A stretch of DNA of 64,000 nucleotides from JAGNDO01 sp963704975 (lineage in GTDB: Bacteria > Chloroflexota > Anaerolineae > Caldilineales > Caldilineaceae). The stretch is taken from the NCBI GenBank assembly GCA_963704975.1, contig CAVPIK010000045.1:89611-153610 (forward strand), in the 5' to 3' direction. The position numbers were made by a program, and so were the translations under genes. The notes under the pieces are model-generated. The model saw only the letters and a program-made list of their open reading frames with translations. It did no database searches and was not told where the DNA came from. Positions 1 to 10,042 of this stretch are shown piece by piece; position 1 is the stretch's first letter, and each line of letters starts with the position of its first letter.

Positions 1-516
1 ACGCCGCAGCTGCGCAATGGAGATTTTGAGCAGGGGCCAGGCGTGGCGTGGAGCGAGCAATCGAGCAACGATTTCGCCCTGGTCGTGCCCGATAACGAGT
101 TGACCCGCATCACCCCCCACGGGGGCACCTATGCGGCCTGGCTGGGCGGTGGAACCAGCGAAACCAGCGTCCTCAGCCAGACAATGTCCATCCGGGATGC
201 CCATGTCTTCACCACCCTGCGCTTCTTCTATTGGATCGGTTCCGAGGAGACCACCTGCGGCAACGATACGACCACCGTGGGCTTCGGCGGGAATGAACTG
301 ATGGCCACGGACCTGTGCACGGAGACCGACACGGGAAGCTGGCAAGAAAAAATCGTGGATATGACCCTATACAACGGCCAAACCCACGATCTCGTCTTCA
401 CCACAGCCACGGATCAAGAAAACACCAGCGACTTCTATTTGGATGACATCGCCATCACCCAAGTGCCCAACCTGTCCGAAAAGGTCTACCTGCCTACAAT
501 CCAACGGTCCAAATAA
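1..516 (+). CDS. C-terminal part of a secreted beta-sandwich protein
   Basis: The reading frame is open from base 1, so the gene starts before the window. The visible 171 residues begin L-R-N-G-D-F-E-Q-G, a common opening of extracellular jelly-roll/MAM-like modules, and contain F-Y-L-D-D-I-A-I, the usual closing strand of such modules. The protein ends S-E-K-V-Y-L-P-T-I-Q-R-S-K, a tail shared with three other exported proteins here (see findings). No catalytic motif is visible. Function unknown; probably a surface or secreted protein, by inference from the fold-like motifs. Confidence 0.6.
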   Translation, partial: TPQLRNGDFEQGPGVAWSEQSSNDFALVVPDNELTRITPHGGTYAAWLGGGTSETSVLSQTMSIRDAHVFTTLRFFYWIGSEETTCGNDTTTVGFGGNELMATDLCTETDTGSWQEKIVDMTLYNGQTHDLVFTTATDQENTSDFYLDDIAITQVPNLSEKVYLPTIQRSK

Positions 517-553
517 CCAACCCAACCGCCCACCCAGCCCAAAGGACCCAGCC

Positions 554-1030
554 ATGAACCCAGCCAAACAACTGTCCAGCGAACTGAAGCTCAATCTTAA
601 TGTGATCACCGCCCAGACCGACGGCTTGACCCAGGCGGAAAGTCTGATCCAGCCCTCCTTCAACGCCAACTGTATGAACTGGATCCTGGGCCATATTGTG
701 GGCGGTCGGGCCACTTTGCATCGGCTAACCGGCACCCCTACGCCCTTTGATCTGGCCCCCTACGCCCGCTTCGAACGGGACTCGCCGCCGGTGACCGGGC
801 CGGGGGATGGCCTGCCCCTGGCTCAGATGCTGGCGGATCTGGCCGCATCCAATGACGTCCTCCTGGCCCGACTGGCCGCCATGAGCGATGAGGAGTTCGC
901 CGCTGTGCCCGAAGGCGGCAATCGCTCTGTGGACGTCCAGTTGGGATTCTTTAGCTGGCACGAGACCTATCATGTGGGCCAAACTGAACTCCTGCGCCAG
1001 GTGGCGGGGAAGAACGATAAGATCATTTAG
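554..1030 (+). CDS. DinB-like putative metal-dependent protein
   Basis: 158 residues, normal for the DinB/YfiT four-helix family. The start ATG follows AAAGGA about 7 bases upstream. The metal triad fits: H47 in I-L-G-H-I-V and the pair H136/H140 in W-H-E-T-Y-H-V-G-Q near the C-terminus. Members of this superfamily bind a divalent metal and some are thiol-dependent transferases or stress proteins; the substrate cannot be told from sequence. It follows the preceding gene by 37 bases and is closed by a strong hairpin, so it may be cotranscribed with it. Confidence 0.8.
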   Translation: MNPAKQLSSELKLNLNVITAQTDGLTQAESLIQPSFNANCMNWILGHIVGGRATLHRLTGTPTPFDLAPYARFERDSPPVTGPGDGLPLAQMLADLAASNDVLLARLAAMSDEEFAAVPEGGNRSVDVQLGFFSWHETYHVGQTELLRQVAGKNDKII

Positions 1031-1041
1031 CATCAAAGCAC

Positions 1042-1073
1042 AAAGATCCCTCGCTGGGCGGCGAGGGATCTTT
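1042..1073. terminator. Bidirectional terminator between DinB-like gene and glnB
   Basis: Perfect 13-bp inverted repeat (AAAGATCCCTCGC at 1042-1054 and its complement at 1061-1073) with a 6-base loop, lying between two convergent genes. Confidence 0.8.
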
Positions 1074-1103
1074 GCTCTTCGATGCATTGTGTGGACCGAC
1101 TGT

Positions 1104-1484
1104 CTACTTTTTGGCCTTGCGGGTGTCGATGTCGTCGGGATAGCTCAGGGCATCCCGGCCCCGCTCGTTGGTGCGGATGCGGATCACTTCTTCCACAGGA
1201 TAGATAAAGATCACCCCATCTCCCTGCTGGCCGGTGACCGCGGCCTTGCGGATGGCCTCCACGGTACGGTCTACGTTGTCATCGCTCAAAACGATGTTGA
1301 CCTGGTATCGGGGCAGCATGTCCACCTTATAGGTCCCCGTGCGCCAGGCCAGGGTGATGCCCCCCTCCCGGCCGTGGCCGTGGACTTCGAACACATTCAT
1401 GCCCACAATGCCGATGTCGCTGAGTGCCTGCTTGACTTCCTCGAACTTCTCTTCTCGAATAAACGCTTCGATCTTTTTCGTCAT
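1104..1484 (-). CDS. glnB: Nitrogen regulatory protein P-II
   Basis: 126 residues, slightly longer than the usual 112. P-II features are clear: N-terminal M-T-K-K-I-E-A-F, the T-loop segment ending G-T-Y-K-V, the B-loop T-G-Q-Q-G-D-G-V-I-F, and V-E-E-V-I-R-I-R-T near the C-terminus. Counting from the start, Y52 aligns with the uridylylated Tyr51 of the E. coli protein, so the modification site is kept, while the Tyr46 equivalent is Trp47. The start has GAGGA upstream. It lies 52 bases after amtB on the same strand; this pairing is the classic ammonium transport and sensing module, where P-II binds and closes AmtB. Whether it is glnB- or glnK-like cannot be decided; the link to amtB favours GlnK. 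Confidence 0.93.
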   Translation of the reverse strand: MTKKIEAFIREEKFEEVKQALSDIGIVGMNVFEVHGHGREGGITLAWRTGTYKVDMLPRYQVNIVLSDDNVDRTVEAIRKAAVTGQQGDGVIFIYPVEEVIRIRTNERGRDALSYPDDIDTRKAKK

Positions 1485-1536
1485 GGCTCTGTCCTCTATT
1501 CTGTCCCGGTAAGGGGTGAAGGCGAATGGTGGCGGA

Positions 1537-2995
1537 TTACAGCACGGTACGGATGTTGGGATGGGCGCCTTCCCAATAGCCGCGGGCACCCATTTCCGGG
1601 ATATCCAACCCCACAATCTCGTCTCGGGGTTCGCTGCGCAACAGGTTGAATCGGTTCAATATCGCGAAGAAGACCCAGGAAAGCCCAGCCGCAAAGATAA
1701 AAATGGCCCCGGCTTCGATCAGTTGGGCACCCAATTGGCCAAAACCGCCGCCATAAAAGAGCCCGGTGACCGCCGTGTCGATGCCGTTCCAGGCCGCCGT
1801 GTCCGGGTTGCCGCTGGCAAACAGCCCCACGGAGATCACACCCCACAGACCGTTGACCATGTGAACCGGCACCGCGCCCACGGGATCATCGATCTGCGCC
1901 CGCTCCAGCAGGATGGTGGCCACGCAGACCAGCACGCCAGCGATCAGGCCGATGACCACGGCGGCCCACGGCTCGATGAAGGCGCAGGGGGCAGTCACCG
2001 CCACCAGCCCGGCCAAGACGCCGTTGACAGACATGCTGGGATCCGGCTTGTGGGCTGGGCCAAACCACCACATATAGAGCATGGCGGTCGTGCCACCCGC
2101 CGCCCCAGCCAAGAGGGTATTCAAGGCAGCCAGGGCCACCAGGTTGATCAGGCCGCCCTGGATGCCCAAGGCCGAGCCGGGGTTAAAGCCAAACCAGCCA
2201 AAGAAGAGGATGATGGTGCCCAAAATGCCCATGGGGATGTTGTGGCCGGGGATGGCGTTGGCCGTTCCATCCTGGTTGAAGCGACCCATACGCGGCACCG
2301 AGGACGATGGCCAGAGCCAGCCCCATTGCGCCCCCCGTGGTGTGGACCACGCCGGACCCGGCAAAGTCCACGGCCCCGTTGCCCAGGCCCAGTGTGCGGC
2401 CCAGATTGGCCAGCCAGCCCCCACCCCACACCCAGTTGCCCAGCAGGGGATAGATAAACATGCTCACCCAGAGAGCCATCAGGATAAAGCCCGTGAACTT
2501 CATCCGCTCCGCGCCGGATCCCGTGGGGATGGTGGCCGCGGTGTCCATGAAGACCATCTGAAAAATGAAGAAGGCGAACAGGCCCGCCATGCTTACTTGC
2601 ACCCCCTGCAAGAAGAAGCCCGACAGTCCAATGATCCCCCACTGATCACCAAAACGCAACCCCGTGTTGAGGAGATCCCCCCACGCCCCCAGGGTGGTCG
2701 GAGCAAAGCCCCATTCCGGCGAAGACTGCGTCCCGCTGATGGCCGTGGCCGCATAGGTGTGGTTCACCGCCCCAAACTCGAAGGCAAAGCCACAGATCCA
2801 AAAGCCCAAGGCCCCAATACAGAAGACCATCATATTCATCATCATGGTATGGGCCACATTCTTGGCCCGGGTAAACCCGGTCTCCACCAGAGCAAAACCG
2901 GCTTGCATAAAAAAGACCAGAAACGCGGCCAGGAGTACCCACAGGATGTTCATGGTCGTTGCCAAGGCGTCGAGATTGGCAGATACTTGTTCCAT
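1537..2995 (-). CDS. amtB: Ammonium transporter (frameshifted once)
   Basis: Two overlapping frames together give one Amt/Mep/Rh channel of about 485 residues: M-E-Q-V-S-A-N-L to L-A-L-A-I-V-L-G, then R-M-G-R-F-N onward, with the shift near 2298. Conserved pore residues are visible: V-D-F-A-G followed by V-V-H-T-T-G-G (first pore His), and V-P-V-H-M-V-N-G (second pore His). About eleven membrane segments are expected. N-terminal L-V-F-F-M-Q-A-G-F-A-L-V-E-T-G is typical of the family. Function: conduction of NH3/NH4+ into the cell under nitrogen limitation, controlled by the adjacent P-II protein. The shift looks like a single-base sequence error because homology resumes at once. Confidence 0.92.
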
Positions 2996-3044
2996 ACAGC
3001 TTCACACTTTCTATGCGGAATGTTGGGATGAAAAAAAAATATGC

Positions 3045-3083
3045 AAAAAAAGAACACCGGTCTCCACAGAGGGATCACCGGTG
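3045..3083 (-). promoter_or_regulatory. Hairpin plus T-run in the amtB leader
   Basis: Read on the minus strand, a 7-bp stem (CACCGGT at 3083-3077, ACCGGTG at 3061-3055) with an inner CTC/GAG pairing is followed by TTCTTTTTTT. It has the form of an intrinsic terminator about 50 bases upstream of the amtB start, with no gene upstream on that strand. It may be an attenuator; no known riboswitch class was recognised. Confidence 0.45.
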
Positions 3084-3288
3084 CATAAAATGATTGGCCT
3101 ATCGGGTTATCCAGCTTGTCTACGTGTGCGGGTCTGCGCCGAAAATCACCGCAACCAGCAACATGCACAGGAATTCAGGAGGTCGGCCAATGAGATCATG
3201 ATAATCCTGGAACCGTTGCGCCGGAATAGCCAAGACACATAGAGTTTTGTGCACCGATCCTGTGCAACTTGCACAAGCAAACCCATTT

Positions 3289-3383
3289 CTCGCTCCCACG
3301 CTCCGCGTGGGAGCGGCGGACGGCGCTCTGCGCCGAGGGACGCAGACCGTCCGACGGCATTCCCACGCGGAGCGTGGGAATGC
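3289..3383. repeat. Composite palindromic repeat, copy 1
   Basis: Two GC-rich palindromes, 3291-3315 (CGCTCCCACGCTCCGCGTGG core) and 3357-3383 (GCATTCCCACGC core and complement), flank a central hairpin GGCGCTCTGCGCC at 3322-3334. A second copy with the same order lies at 41149-41247. The type resembles dispersed REP-like elements. Confidence 0.8.
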
Positions 3384-3646
3384 GGTCACCGGTCCTGCAG
3401 GCTTTCAAAAGTCGCCAGGGATCGATAGGGGCATGGGTGCGGACGGCGCACGGATCGTGCCCGCACGCAAGCTATTTACATCGCCGTCCGTTCCCATGCC
3501 CGGTAGGACGAATATTCCCGTCGTCGGGCACGGGAGGCGGCGGATGGCAGATTCGTCGTCCCAAGTTCGTCCTTTCCGCCGCCACCCGTGCCCCTACGAG
3601 GGGACCCGTGGCTTTTGAAAACCCCTGCCGATCCTGGCTCGCCAAC

Positions 3647-3675
3647 TTGCGCAAAGCCGCCGGACGGACTATAGT
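3647..3675 (+). promoter_or_regulatory. Sigma70-type promoter for the PMT gene
   Basis: TTGCGC, 17-base spacer, TATAGT; transcription would start near 3682, about 60 bases before the ATG at 3743. Confidence 0.6.
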
Positions 3676-3742
3676 TCACCATGCCCGTCACCCTCACGGG
3701 TCCCCATACCACCCAAAACCCAAAACCCGGATTTCTTGACCC

Positions 3743-6700
3743 ATGCGTAGACTTTCGATCTCCACCCTCATCCTGCTTCTGGCCTATTGGGGCCAAAATC
3801 TGATCCGCAGCGGCCCCACCCAAGGCTTCATTCCCGTCCGCGACGGGCTGATCATCCTGGCGGTGGCTGGGCTGCTCTTTGCCCTCAACGCCCGGCCTCG
3901 GTCAAAGAGTGGGTTCGTCTCCAACCCAACCACGCCCCCAAGCCCCCCCTGGCCCCTCCCCGGATGGATCTTGGCGGGGACCGGCGTGGGGGTGGCGGCA
4001 CTTTCTGCGTTTTTCTTCGCCCAACAACTGCGCCAAGGCCCCGGCCCGCTCACCCTGCCCTCGACTTTTGTGGATTCTGGGCGTGCTGCTTTTCGCCATC
4101 GGCGCCCTGTGGACCGGGCGACCCGTGCGCTATGCCCTGCCCGCTTTCCGCTGGACGCGGGATGCAGCCGGGCGGCCCGTGCGCATGGTTTTTGGGGGAA
4201 AAAGCGAAAGTGAGTCGTCGGCGGAGGCGCTTGGGGGCCTCAGCACCTGGTTGATCTTCGGGCTGATCCTGGTGGGGGGGACCCTCCTGCGCCTGTGGCA
4301 GTTGGGCAGCGCGCCGGCCGGCTGCACCTCGGTGGAATGCGCCGTGGGCCTGCGCATTTTGGATTGGAGCCAGGGCCAGGCCGACCTCAGCGCCGGGGTC
4401 AACAGCGTGGGCATGGGGTTGACCGTGCTGGGATCTCTGCTCTTTGGCCTCTTCGAGCCGGGGACGGCCACCCTGCGCTGGCTGATTGCGGCTCTGGGCA
4501 TCGTCACGTTGCCCCTGATTTTTGGCCTTGGGCGACGACTGATCCCCGGCCCCGGCGGACGGGCGGGTGGGGCGCTGGCCATGCTGCTTTTGGCGGTCAA
4601 CCCTCTGCACATTTGGTTCAGCCGCAGCACCACGCCCCTGGCTTTGGCCGGGCCGTTGGTTGCCCTGCATTTGTGGGCATCCGTGCGGGCGCTCCAAGAG
4701 CGAGACCGGCGCTGGTTTGCCCTGAGCGGTCTAAGCTTGGGATTGCTCTTTATCGAGGCTGCCCCTTTCCGCCTATTCATCCTGATTTGGGCGTTGCTTT
4801 GGCTGCTACTGGTGATGGATCCGGTAAAATTCCTTAAACGCCAGCGTGACTTGTCGCCCCTTCTGGCCTATGCTGGGGCCATTGTCGCCATCCTGCCCGG
4901 CGTGGTGATCGGTGAGCTGACGGCGACTACTTCTCCTGCCCTGCCGCCCCTGCAAGAGTTCAGCCGTCAACTGGCCAACCTGATCAGCGCCCTGCTTCAA
5001 CCCGGCGGATTGCTGGACACCACGGGCATTCCGGATCGAGCGCTGCTCGACCCCTTCACCGCCATCTTCGCCGCGGTGGGGTTGGGGCTGTTGGCGGGCG
5101 GGTTGGTGCGCCGTCGGGCTGGATCCACCGTGGCAGTGGGTTTTGTGCTGCTCAGCACGGCCATTTTGCGCCTCTCGCCCATTGCCCCGCCCCCGGCGGC
5201 GTTTTTGCTGGTCCTCATGCCCCTGGCCTTTGGCGCCGCCGCGGCGGGCATTGGCGAGGTGTGGGGCCAATTTGCCGATGCTTGGGCCAAGGTTGTGCAG
5301 CCCGGCAAAGTCCTGGCGGCCCTGGCTGGCCTGGGGCTGATCTGGGGCATGGTGGGCGGCGTGGGCTTTGTCAACTGGCTGGGCAACACCCCCATGCCCT
5401 TCGCCGAGCAGAATGTGATCGAAGCCGCCCTGGGCCGCTATCTGGCCCAAACCCTGGCCGCGGACCCCACCGTGCGCATCCTGGTCCCCGGCGATCAACT
5501 GGACCAACCCGCCACCCGCCTGGGCCTAGCCGGGGCCAACGCCGACCCGGCCCGGCTGATCCCCCTGGACCCTGGCCGTCATCTGCCCTTCGCCGGCAGC
5601 GTCACCGGGGATCTGGTCTATATCATCTCCAACCGCAACCCGGCTCTGCTCGACCTGCTGCAACAGGTCTACCCCGCCGGGCAGGTGGACGCCCAAGCCG
5701 ATTCCGGGCTAGGCGAAGAGCAAGCCCCGTCCGGCGGCGCGGCCCTCTTCCTCACCTATCGGGTCCCGGTCAGCGCGCTGGAGGCCGCCCAGGGCATCCG
5801 GGGCGAATACTTCGCCGGGCGGGACTTTGGCGTCAAGGCCCAGGTCCAGGCCATCCACGCCGACGGTCCCCTGCGCTTCGATTGGGCGCAACAGCCTCCC
5901 CTGCCCCGGCCCTTCAGCGTGGTTTGGCAAGGCTCCCTGCTCGTGCGAGACTTTGGCCTTCACACCTTCCGGGTGGATGCGGAAAGCATTGCGCCGGGCA
6001 TGACGGACGGGCCGGTTTTCAGTTTGGAAATTGATGGGGTCTTGTTGATCGACACCTCCATGGGGGTGCTGGAAAAAGAGGTGGATCTGGCCGGGGGGCT
6101 TTACAGATTGGTTCTGGCCTATCGCAGCGGCACGGCAGATCAACCGCCCACAGACCTAGTGGTGACGTGGACACAGCCCAACGGCGAGACGGCCACCGTC
6201 CCCCGTGACGTGCTCTACAGCGTCACCCTGCCGGACCGGGGCTTGCTGGGCAACTACTACGCCTCGTCGGATTGGAGCGGCCTGGCGACCGACCGCCGCA
6301 AGGATCAGGTCATCGGCCCAGACCGGGAGAACCCGGCGAACTACAGCGTGATCTGGCAGGGCAAGCTGGCCGCGCCGATCCCTGGCAGCTATTTGCTGGC
6401 CACGGTGGCGGATGGGGTCAGCCGCATCATCGTGGACGGTCAACCTGTGGTGGACAATCAGGCCGGGGCCGACACCCAGTTTGGCCGGGGCAGCGTCTCC
6501 TTGGCCGCGGGCTGGCACGATCTGGAGATCCGCTATGCGCCAGGGGCAACCCAGCCATCCAATCGCCAATTTGAATTCTCATGGCAGCCGCCGGATGGCA
6601 CCTTTGACCGGGTGGACAGCCTCTATCTTGCCCCCCTCACCGCCCAGGCACCCACGGACGGGTTGGCTTTGCCCCCGGCCCCGGTCCCCCTTGCCGCGCC

Positions 6701-7622
6701 AGAGCCTGACTCATTCCAAAATGCGGCTCAACTTCAACCCGGCCCCGCATCTCAGAATGGCAGCCAAGAGAGCACCCTGGCCGAGGATCTGCCCCTTTTG
6801 GAGCTGACCCAACGCTGGGCCGTCGGCGGCCAATGCGCGGCGGGAGACAACCCGGTCAACCTGCCCAGGGGCATGGTGGTGGACGTGCTGGGTCAGCGGC
6901 TCTTCGTGGCCGATGCGGGCGGCAACCGCATCATCATCCTGGACCTGGCCGACGGCGCGCAGATCGGGGAAATCACCTCGCCCCAGTTCCAGGAACCCTA
7001 TGATCTGGCCCTGTCCGCCGCTGGAGAGGTGTGGGTGTTGGATGCCACAACCCAGGCCACCTTCCGCATCCCCCCGGCGTCGGGCCAGCCGGAGATTCAA
7101 CTCGTCCCCGACACCAGCTTCTATCGGCCCAGGGGCATGGACCTGAACCGGGCCGGGCTGCGCTACATTGCAGACACGGGCGGCTCTCGCGTCGTGGTGA
7201 TTGACCCCACCGGCGGCGTGCTGGGCCAACTGGGCGGGCCAGATTCCGCCTTGGGCGCGGGTCAGCCCGTGGATGTCCTCTTCACCGAAGAAGGCACGCT
7301 GTGGGTGGTCACCGCGGAGGATGGCGGGCTGTGGCGGGCGGACTTGGACAAGCGGGTGGCGACCCTAAGCCGGTCCAGTTCCCTCGACGGTCCCCATTTG
7401 GCCGGATTGCCCGACAGTACATTCTTTCTTACTGAGCCGGAAAAGGGGCGTGTGGTATACTTCTCGGCGCAAGGTCAGCCCCTGGGCCAAGTGCGCCTGC
7501 CCGACCAGCCCAGCAAGCCCGTGGGCGTTGACGCCCGGCTCTACGACGGGCAGATCTACCTGGCCGTCAGCGATGTGGCCGGGTGTCGGGTCAGTTTGTA
7601 TGTGGGGACGCAGTTGCCGTAG
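3743..7622 (+). CDS. PMT-like membrane glycosyltransferase with two PA14 domains and an NHL propeller (frameshifted once)
   Basis: Joined product about 1,290 residues; the frame changes near 4065. Residues 1 to about 590 form a many-pass membrane region resembling dolichyl-phosphate-mannose/ArnT-type (GT-C) transferases, with V-N-P-L-H-I-W-F-S-R typical of that fold. Two PA14 (carbohydrate-binding) domains follow, opening G-E-Y-F-A-G-R-D-F (about residue 686) and G-N-Y-Y-A-S-S-D-W (about 832). The last 270 residues are NHL repeats (L-P-R-G-M-V-V-D-V, L-F-V-A-D-A-G-G-N-R). GT-C enzymes transfer sugars from lipid carriers on the outer membrane face; the acceptor here is unknown. The exported domains could bind glycans or partner proteins. 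The next gene, a secreted peptidase, starts 41 bases later and may be cotranscribed. Confidence 0.75.
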
Positions 7623-7662
7623 TCGACACTCTAAATCCCAAATATTTTTGCGGAGATCAATC

Positions 7663-9771
7663 TTGGAACCAAAAACTCGAAACCTACTTTTGATCGGCTG
7701 TGGCGTCATGCTTTTCATGGCCCTCTGTACAACGACAGCCGCTGGCGGTGCCTTCGCCCTGTGGATGTTACGTAGCTCCGTGAGCGGCGTCTCCATGCCC
7801 GTGGATCCCCCCGCCCAACGCACGCCGCCCAGGGTGGATCGGGCCACGGCCACACCCCGGCCCACCCGCTCTGCGGACTCGGCCCATGCCACGGCCACGG
7901 CCCAGTCGGAAGTGCCAGCCTCTACCCCGATCCCCGGCGGCGTGGGCAACACGGCGGCAGCCTTGGCCCAGGCCGTGGTCCCCACCCGGGACATGCGGGA
8001 TCTGGCCTTGCGTCTGCGGCCAGGGGTGGGCGAGATCCCCGAAGTGGTCAACGAGCGCACGCCGGACTATAACGTGGGGGATCGGCTGGAGTTTTGGGTG
8101 GCCAACTCGGACGAGAACAGCCATTTCCAGATCACCGCTGAACTGGTCTATCGCACGGATGTGGTCTATGCCTGGGTGGAGGTGGGCAAGACCCATGACC
8201 TGCCTGCCATGCGGGAGATCTTGGACCGCTTTAGCGAGGAATCCTACCCCTTGGAGCGGGAGTTCTTTGGCAGCGAGTGGAATCCTGGCGTGGATAACGA
8301 TCCCCGGCTGCACATCCTCCACGCCACGGGCATGGGCGGCAGCATCGCCGGTTATTACAGCAGCGCGGACGAGTTCAGCAGGCTGGCCAACCAATATTCC
8401 AATGAAAAAGAGATGTTCTACATCAGCCTGGATATTTTGGGCAGCCGGGCCGGTCTCCAGTTCTACGAGACGGTCCTGGCCCACGAATTCCAACACATGA
8501 TCCACTGGGCCAACGACCGCAACGAAGAGACCTGGGTCAACGAGGGCATGAGCGAACTGGCCCAGGAGATCGCCGGTTTCCCCCCGGACACCAGCTTCTC
8601 CGACGGCTTTGCCGATGTGCCGGACACCCAACTCAACACCTGGGGCGATGAGATGGGCAGCAACGGCGTCCACTATGGCAGCGCCTATCTCTTCATGGCC
8701 TACTTCTTGCAGCGCTTCGGGCCGGAGCTGACCCAGTCCGTGGTGGCCCAGGCGGCCAATGGCCCGGCGGGCTTCACCGCTGCCCTGGCCGAGGCCGGGC
8801 TGGACCTGACCTTTGATGATGTCTTTGCCGATTGGGCCGTGGCCAACTTTGTGGACCAACCCGATGCCTTGGGGCTGACCGGCACCTACGGTTATGTCGA
8901 ATTGGATCATCCCCAACCCATCACGGACAAGAGTTACCGCCGCTATCCAGTGGCCCCCCGCACGTCCACGGTCTACAATTATGCGACGGATTACCTCGAA
9001 CTGAAGGGCAGCGGCGATGTCGCTTTCACCTTCAACGGCCAAACCGAGACCAAGCTGGCCAACGTGCAGCCCTACAGCGGCGACCTGATGTGGTGGGCCA
9101 ACCGCTCCGACGACTCGGACGCCCGGCTGACCCGCCAGTTCGACCTCACCGGCGTGGATGGCCGCACGCCCGTGGAGATGGAAGCCCGCATGTGGTGGGA
9201 CATCGAGACCGACTACGATTATGGCTATGTCATGGTCAGTTTGGATGGCGAGACGTGGGAGATCCTGCCCGGTCAGCGCACCAGCACATCGAACCCCAGC
9301 GGCAACAGCTTTGGCCCCGGCTTCACCGCCCTCAGCGCGGAGACCGGCTTCAGTTCGCCGGATTGGGTGGCCGAGCGCTTCGATCTGAGCGACTTTGCCG
9401 GAGAAAAGGTGTGGGTGCGCTTTGAATATGTCACCGACGACGCGGTCAACCGGCCCGGCTGGTTTGTGGACGACATCAGCATCCCCGCCCTGGATTATGC
9501 CGCGGACTTTGAGAACGGCACGGACGGCTGGGAGAGCGAAGGCTGGCTGCTGACCGACAACCGACTGCCCCAAGGCTGGGCGGTGCAGGTTCTCTCCCTG
9601 CAAGGGGGGGAGTTGGTGGCCCTCAACCGCTACACCCCGGACGCAGATGGCAATCTTACCGTCAACATCGACGACCTGGGCGGCAGCAACACGGCCATCA
9701 TCGCCATCAGCGGCCTGGCCCCGGTGACGACGGAAGCGGCGACGTATGAATATGAGATAACAGGGCGGTAA
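7663..9771 (+). CDS. Secreted or membrane-anchored zinc peptidase
   Basis: 702 residues from a TTG start at 7663 with GGAG 8 bases upstream; this start includes the N-terminal hydrophobic segment (residues about 7-33), a signal anchor. A Thr/Pro/Ala-rich linker follows. The gluzincin site is H-E-F-Q-H (H274, E275, H278) with N-E-G-M-S-E supplying the third ligand, E294. The C-terminal third carries two extracellular beta modules like those of immune inhibitor A (V-D-D-I-S-I closing strand). Function: extracellular proteolysis. It resembles the M6/InhA group in layout, but the exact MEROPS family is uncertain. No frameshift in 2.1 kb, unusual for this window. Confidence 0.8.
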   Translation: MEPKTRNLLLIGCGVMLFMALCTTTAAGGAFALWMLRSSVSGVSMPVDPPAQRTPPRVDRATATPRPTRSADSAHATATAQSEVPASTPIPGGVGNTAAALAQAVVPTRDMRDLALRLRPGVGEIPEVVNERTPDYNVGDRLEFWVANSDENSHFQITAELVYRTDVVYAWVEVGKTHDLPAMREILDRFSEESYPLEREFFGSEWNPGVDNDPRLHILHATGMGGSIAGYYSSADEFSRLANQYSNEKEMFYISLDILGSRAGLQFYETVLAHEFQHMIHWANDRNEETWVNEGMSELAQEIAGFPPDTSFSDGFADVPDTQLNTWGDEMGSNGVHYGSAYLFMAYFLQRFGPELTQSVVAQAANGPAGFTAALAEAGLDLTFDDVFADWAVANFVDQPDALGLTGTYGYVELDHPQPITDKSYRRYPVAPRTSTVYNYATDYLELKGSGDVAFTFNGQTETKLANVQPYSGDLMWWANRSDDSDARLTRQFDLTGVDGRTPVEMEARMWWDIETDYDYGYVMVSLDGETWEILPGQRTSTSNPSGNSFGPGFTALSAETGFSSPDWVAERFDLSDFAGEKVWVRFEYVTDDAVNRPGWFVDDISIPALDYAADFENGTDGWESEGWLLTDNRLPQGWAVQVLSLQGGELVALNRYTPDADGNLTVNIDDLGGSNTAIIAISGLAPVTTEAATYEYEITGR

Positions 9772-9802
9772 AGTGCCGTCGCATCTCCTCCATAGAGGAA
9801 GT

Positions 9803-9839
9803 AAAAACCGGGAAACCTGAAAATGGTTTCCCGGTTTTT
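9803..9839 (+). terminator. Intrinsic terminator
   Basis: 15-bp perfect stem (AAAAACCGGGAAACC at 9803-9817 with its complement at 9825-9839) ending in a T-run, 31 bases after the peptidase stop. Confidence 0.9.
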
Positions 9840-10042
9840 ATTTCCAACTGCGTTCGCATGGAATCCGCATGGCGGAAGGCCGTATCTTGGAGAGGGTGAG
9901 TATCGTCCTCATAAAAAGCACCCCAAAGATCCACCCCGTGATCGGGAAGCATCATCGACCCCACTCGTTACCTCCATCCGGCACGGCCACACCCTCAATG
10001 CGGGGGAAGACTGGAACCCGCTCTTTTTGCCAAGGAGGTACT

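Larger units (their letters stand above)
3084..3742. other. Intergenic region upstream of amtB and of the PMT gene
   Basis: About 660 bases between divergent genes. Apart from the palindromic repeat (3289-3383) and one promoter (3647-3675) I see no supported gene; short open frames here lack ribosome binding sites and family resemblance. Confidence 0.6.

Noticed and set aside
1104..1484. Apparent loss of the P-II T-loop tyrosine
   Set aside because: Trp47 aligns with Tyr46 of the E. coli protein; counting residues shows the modified Tyr51 equivalent is kept as Tyr52.
7768..9603. 611-codon open frame on the minus strand
   Set aside because: Antisense shadow of the zinc peptidase; no ribosome binding site or family motif.
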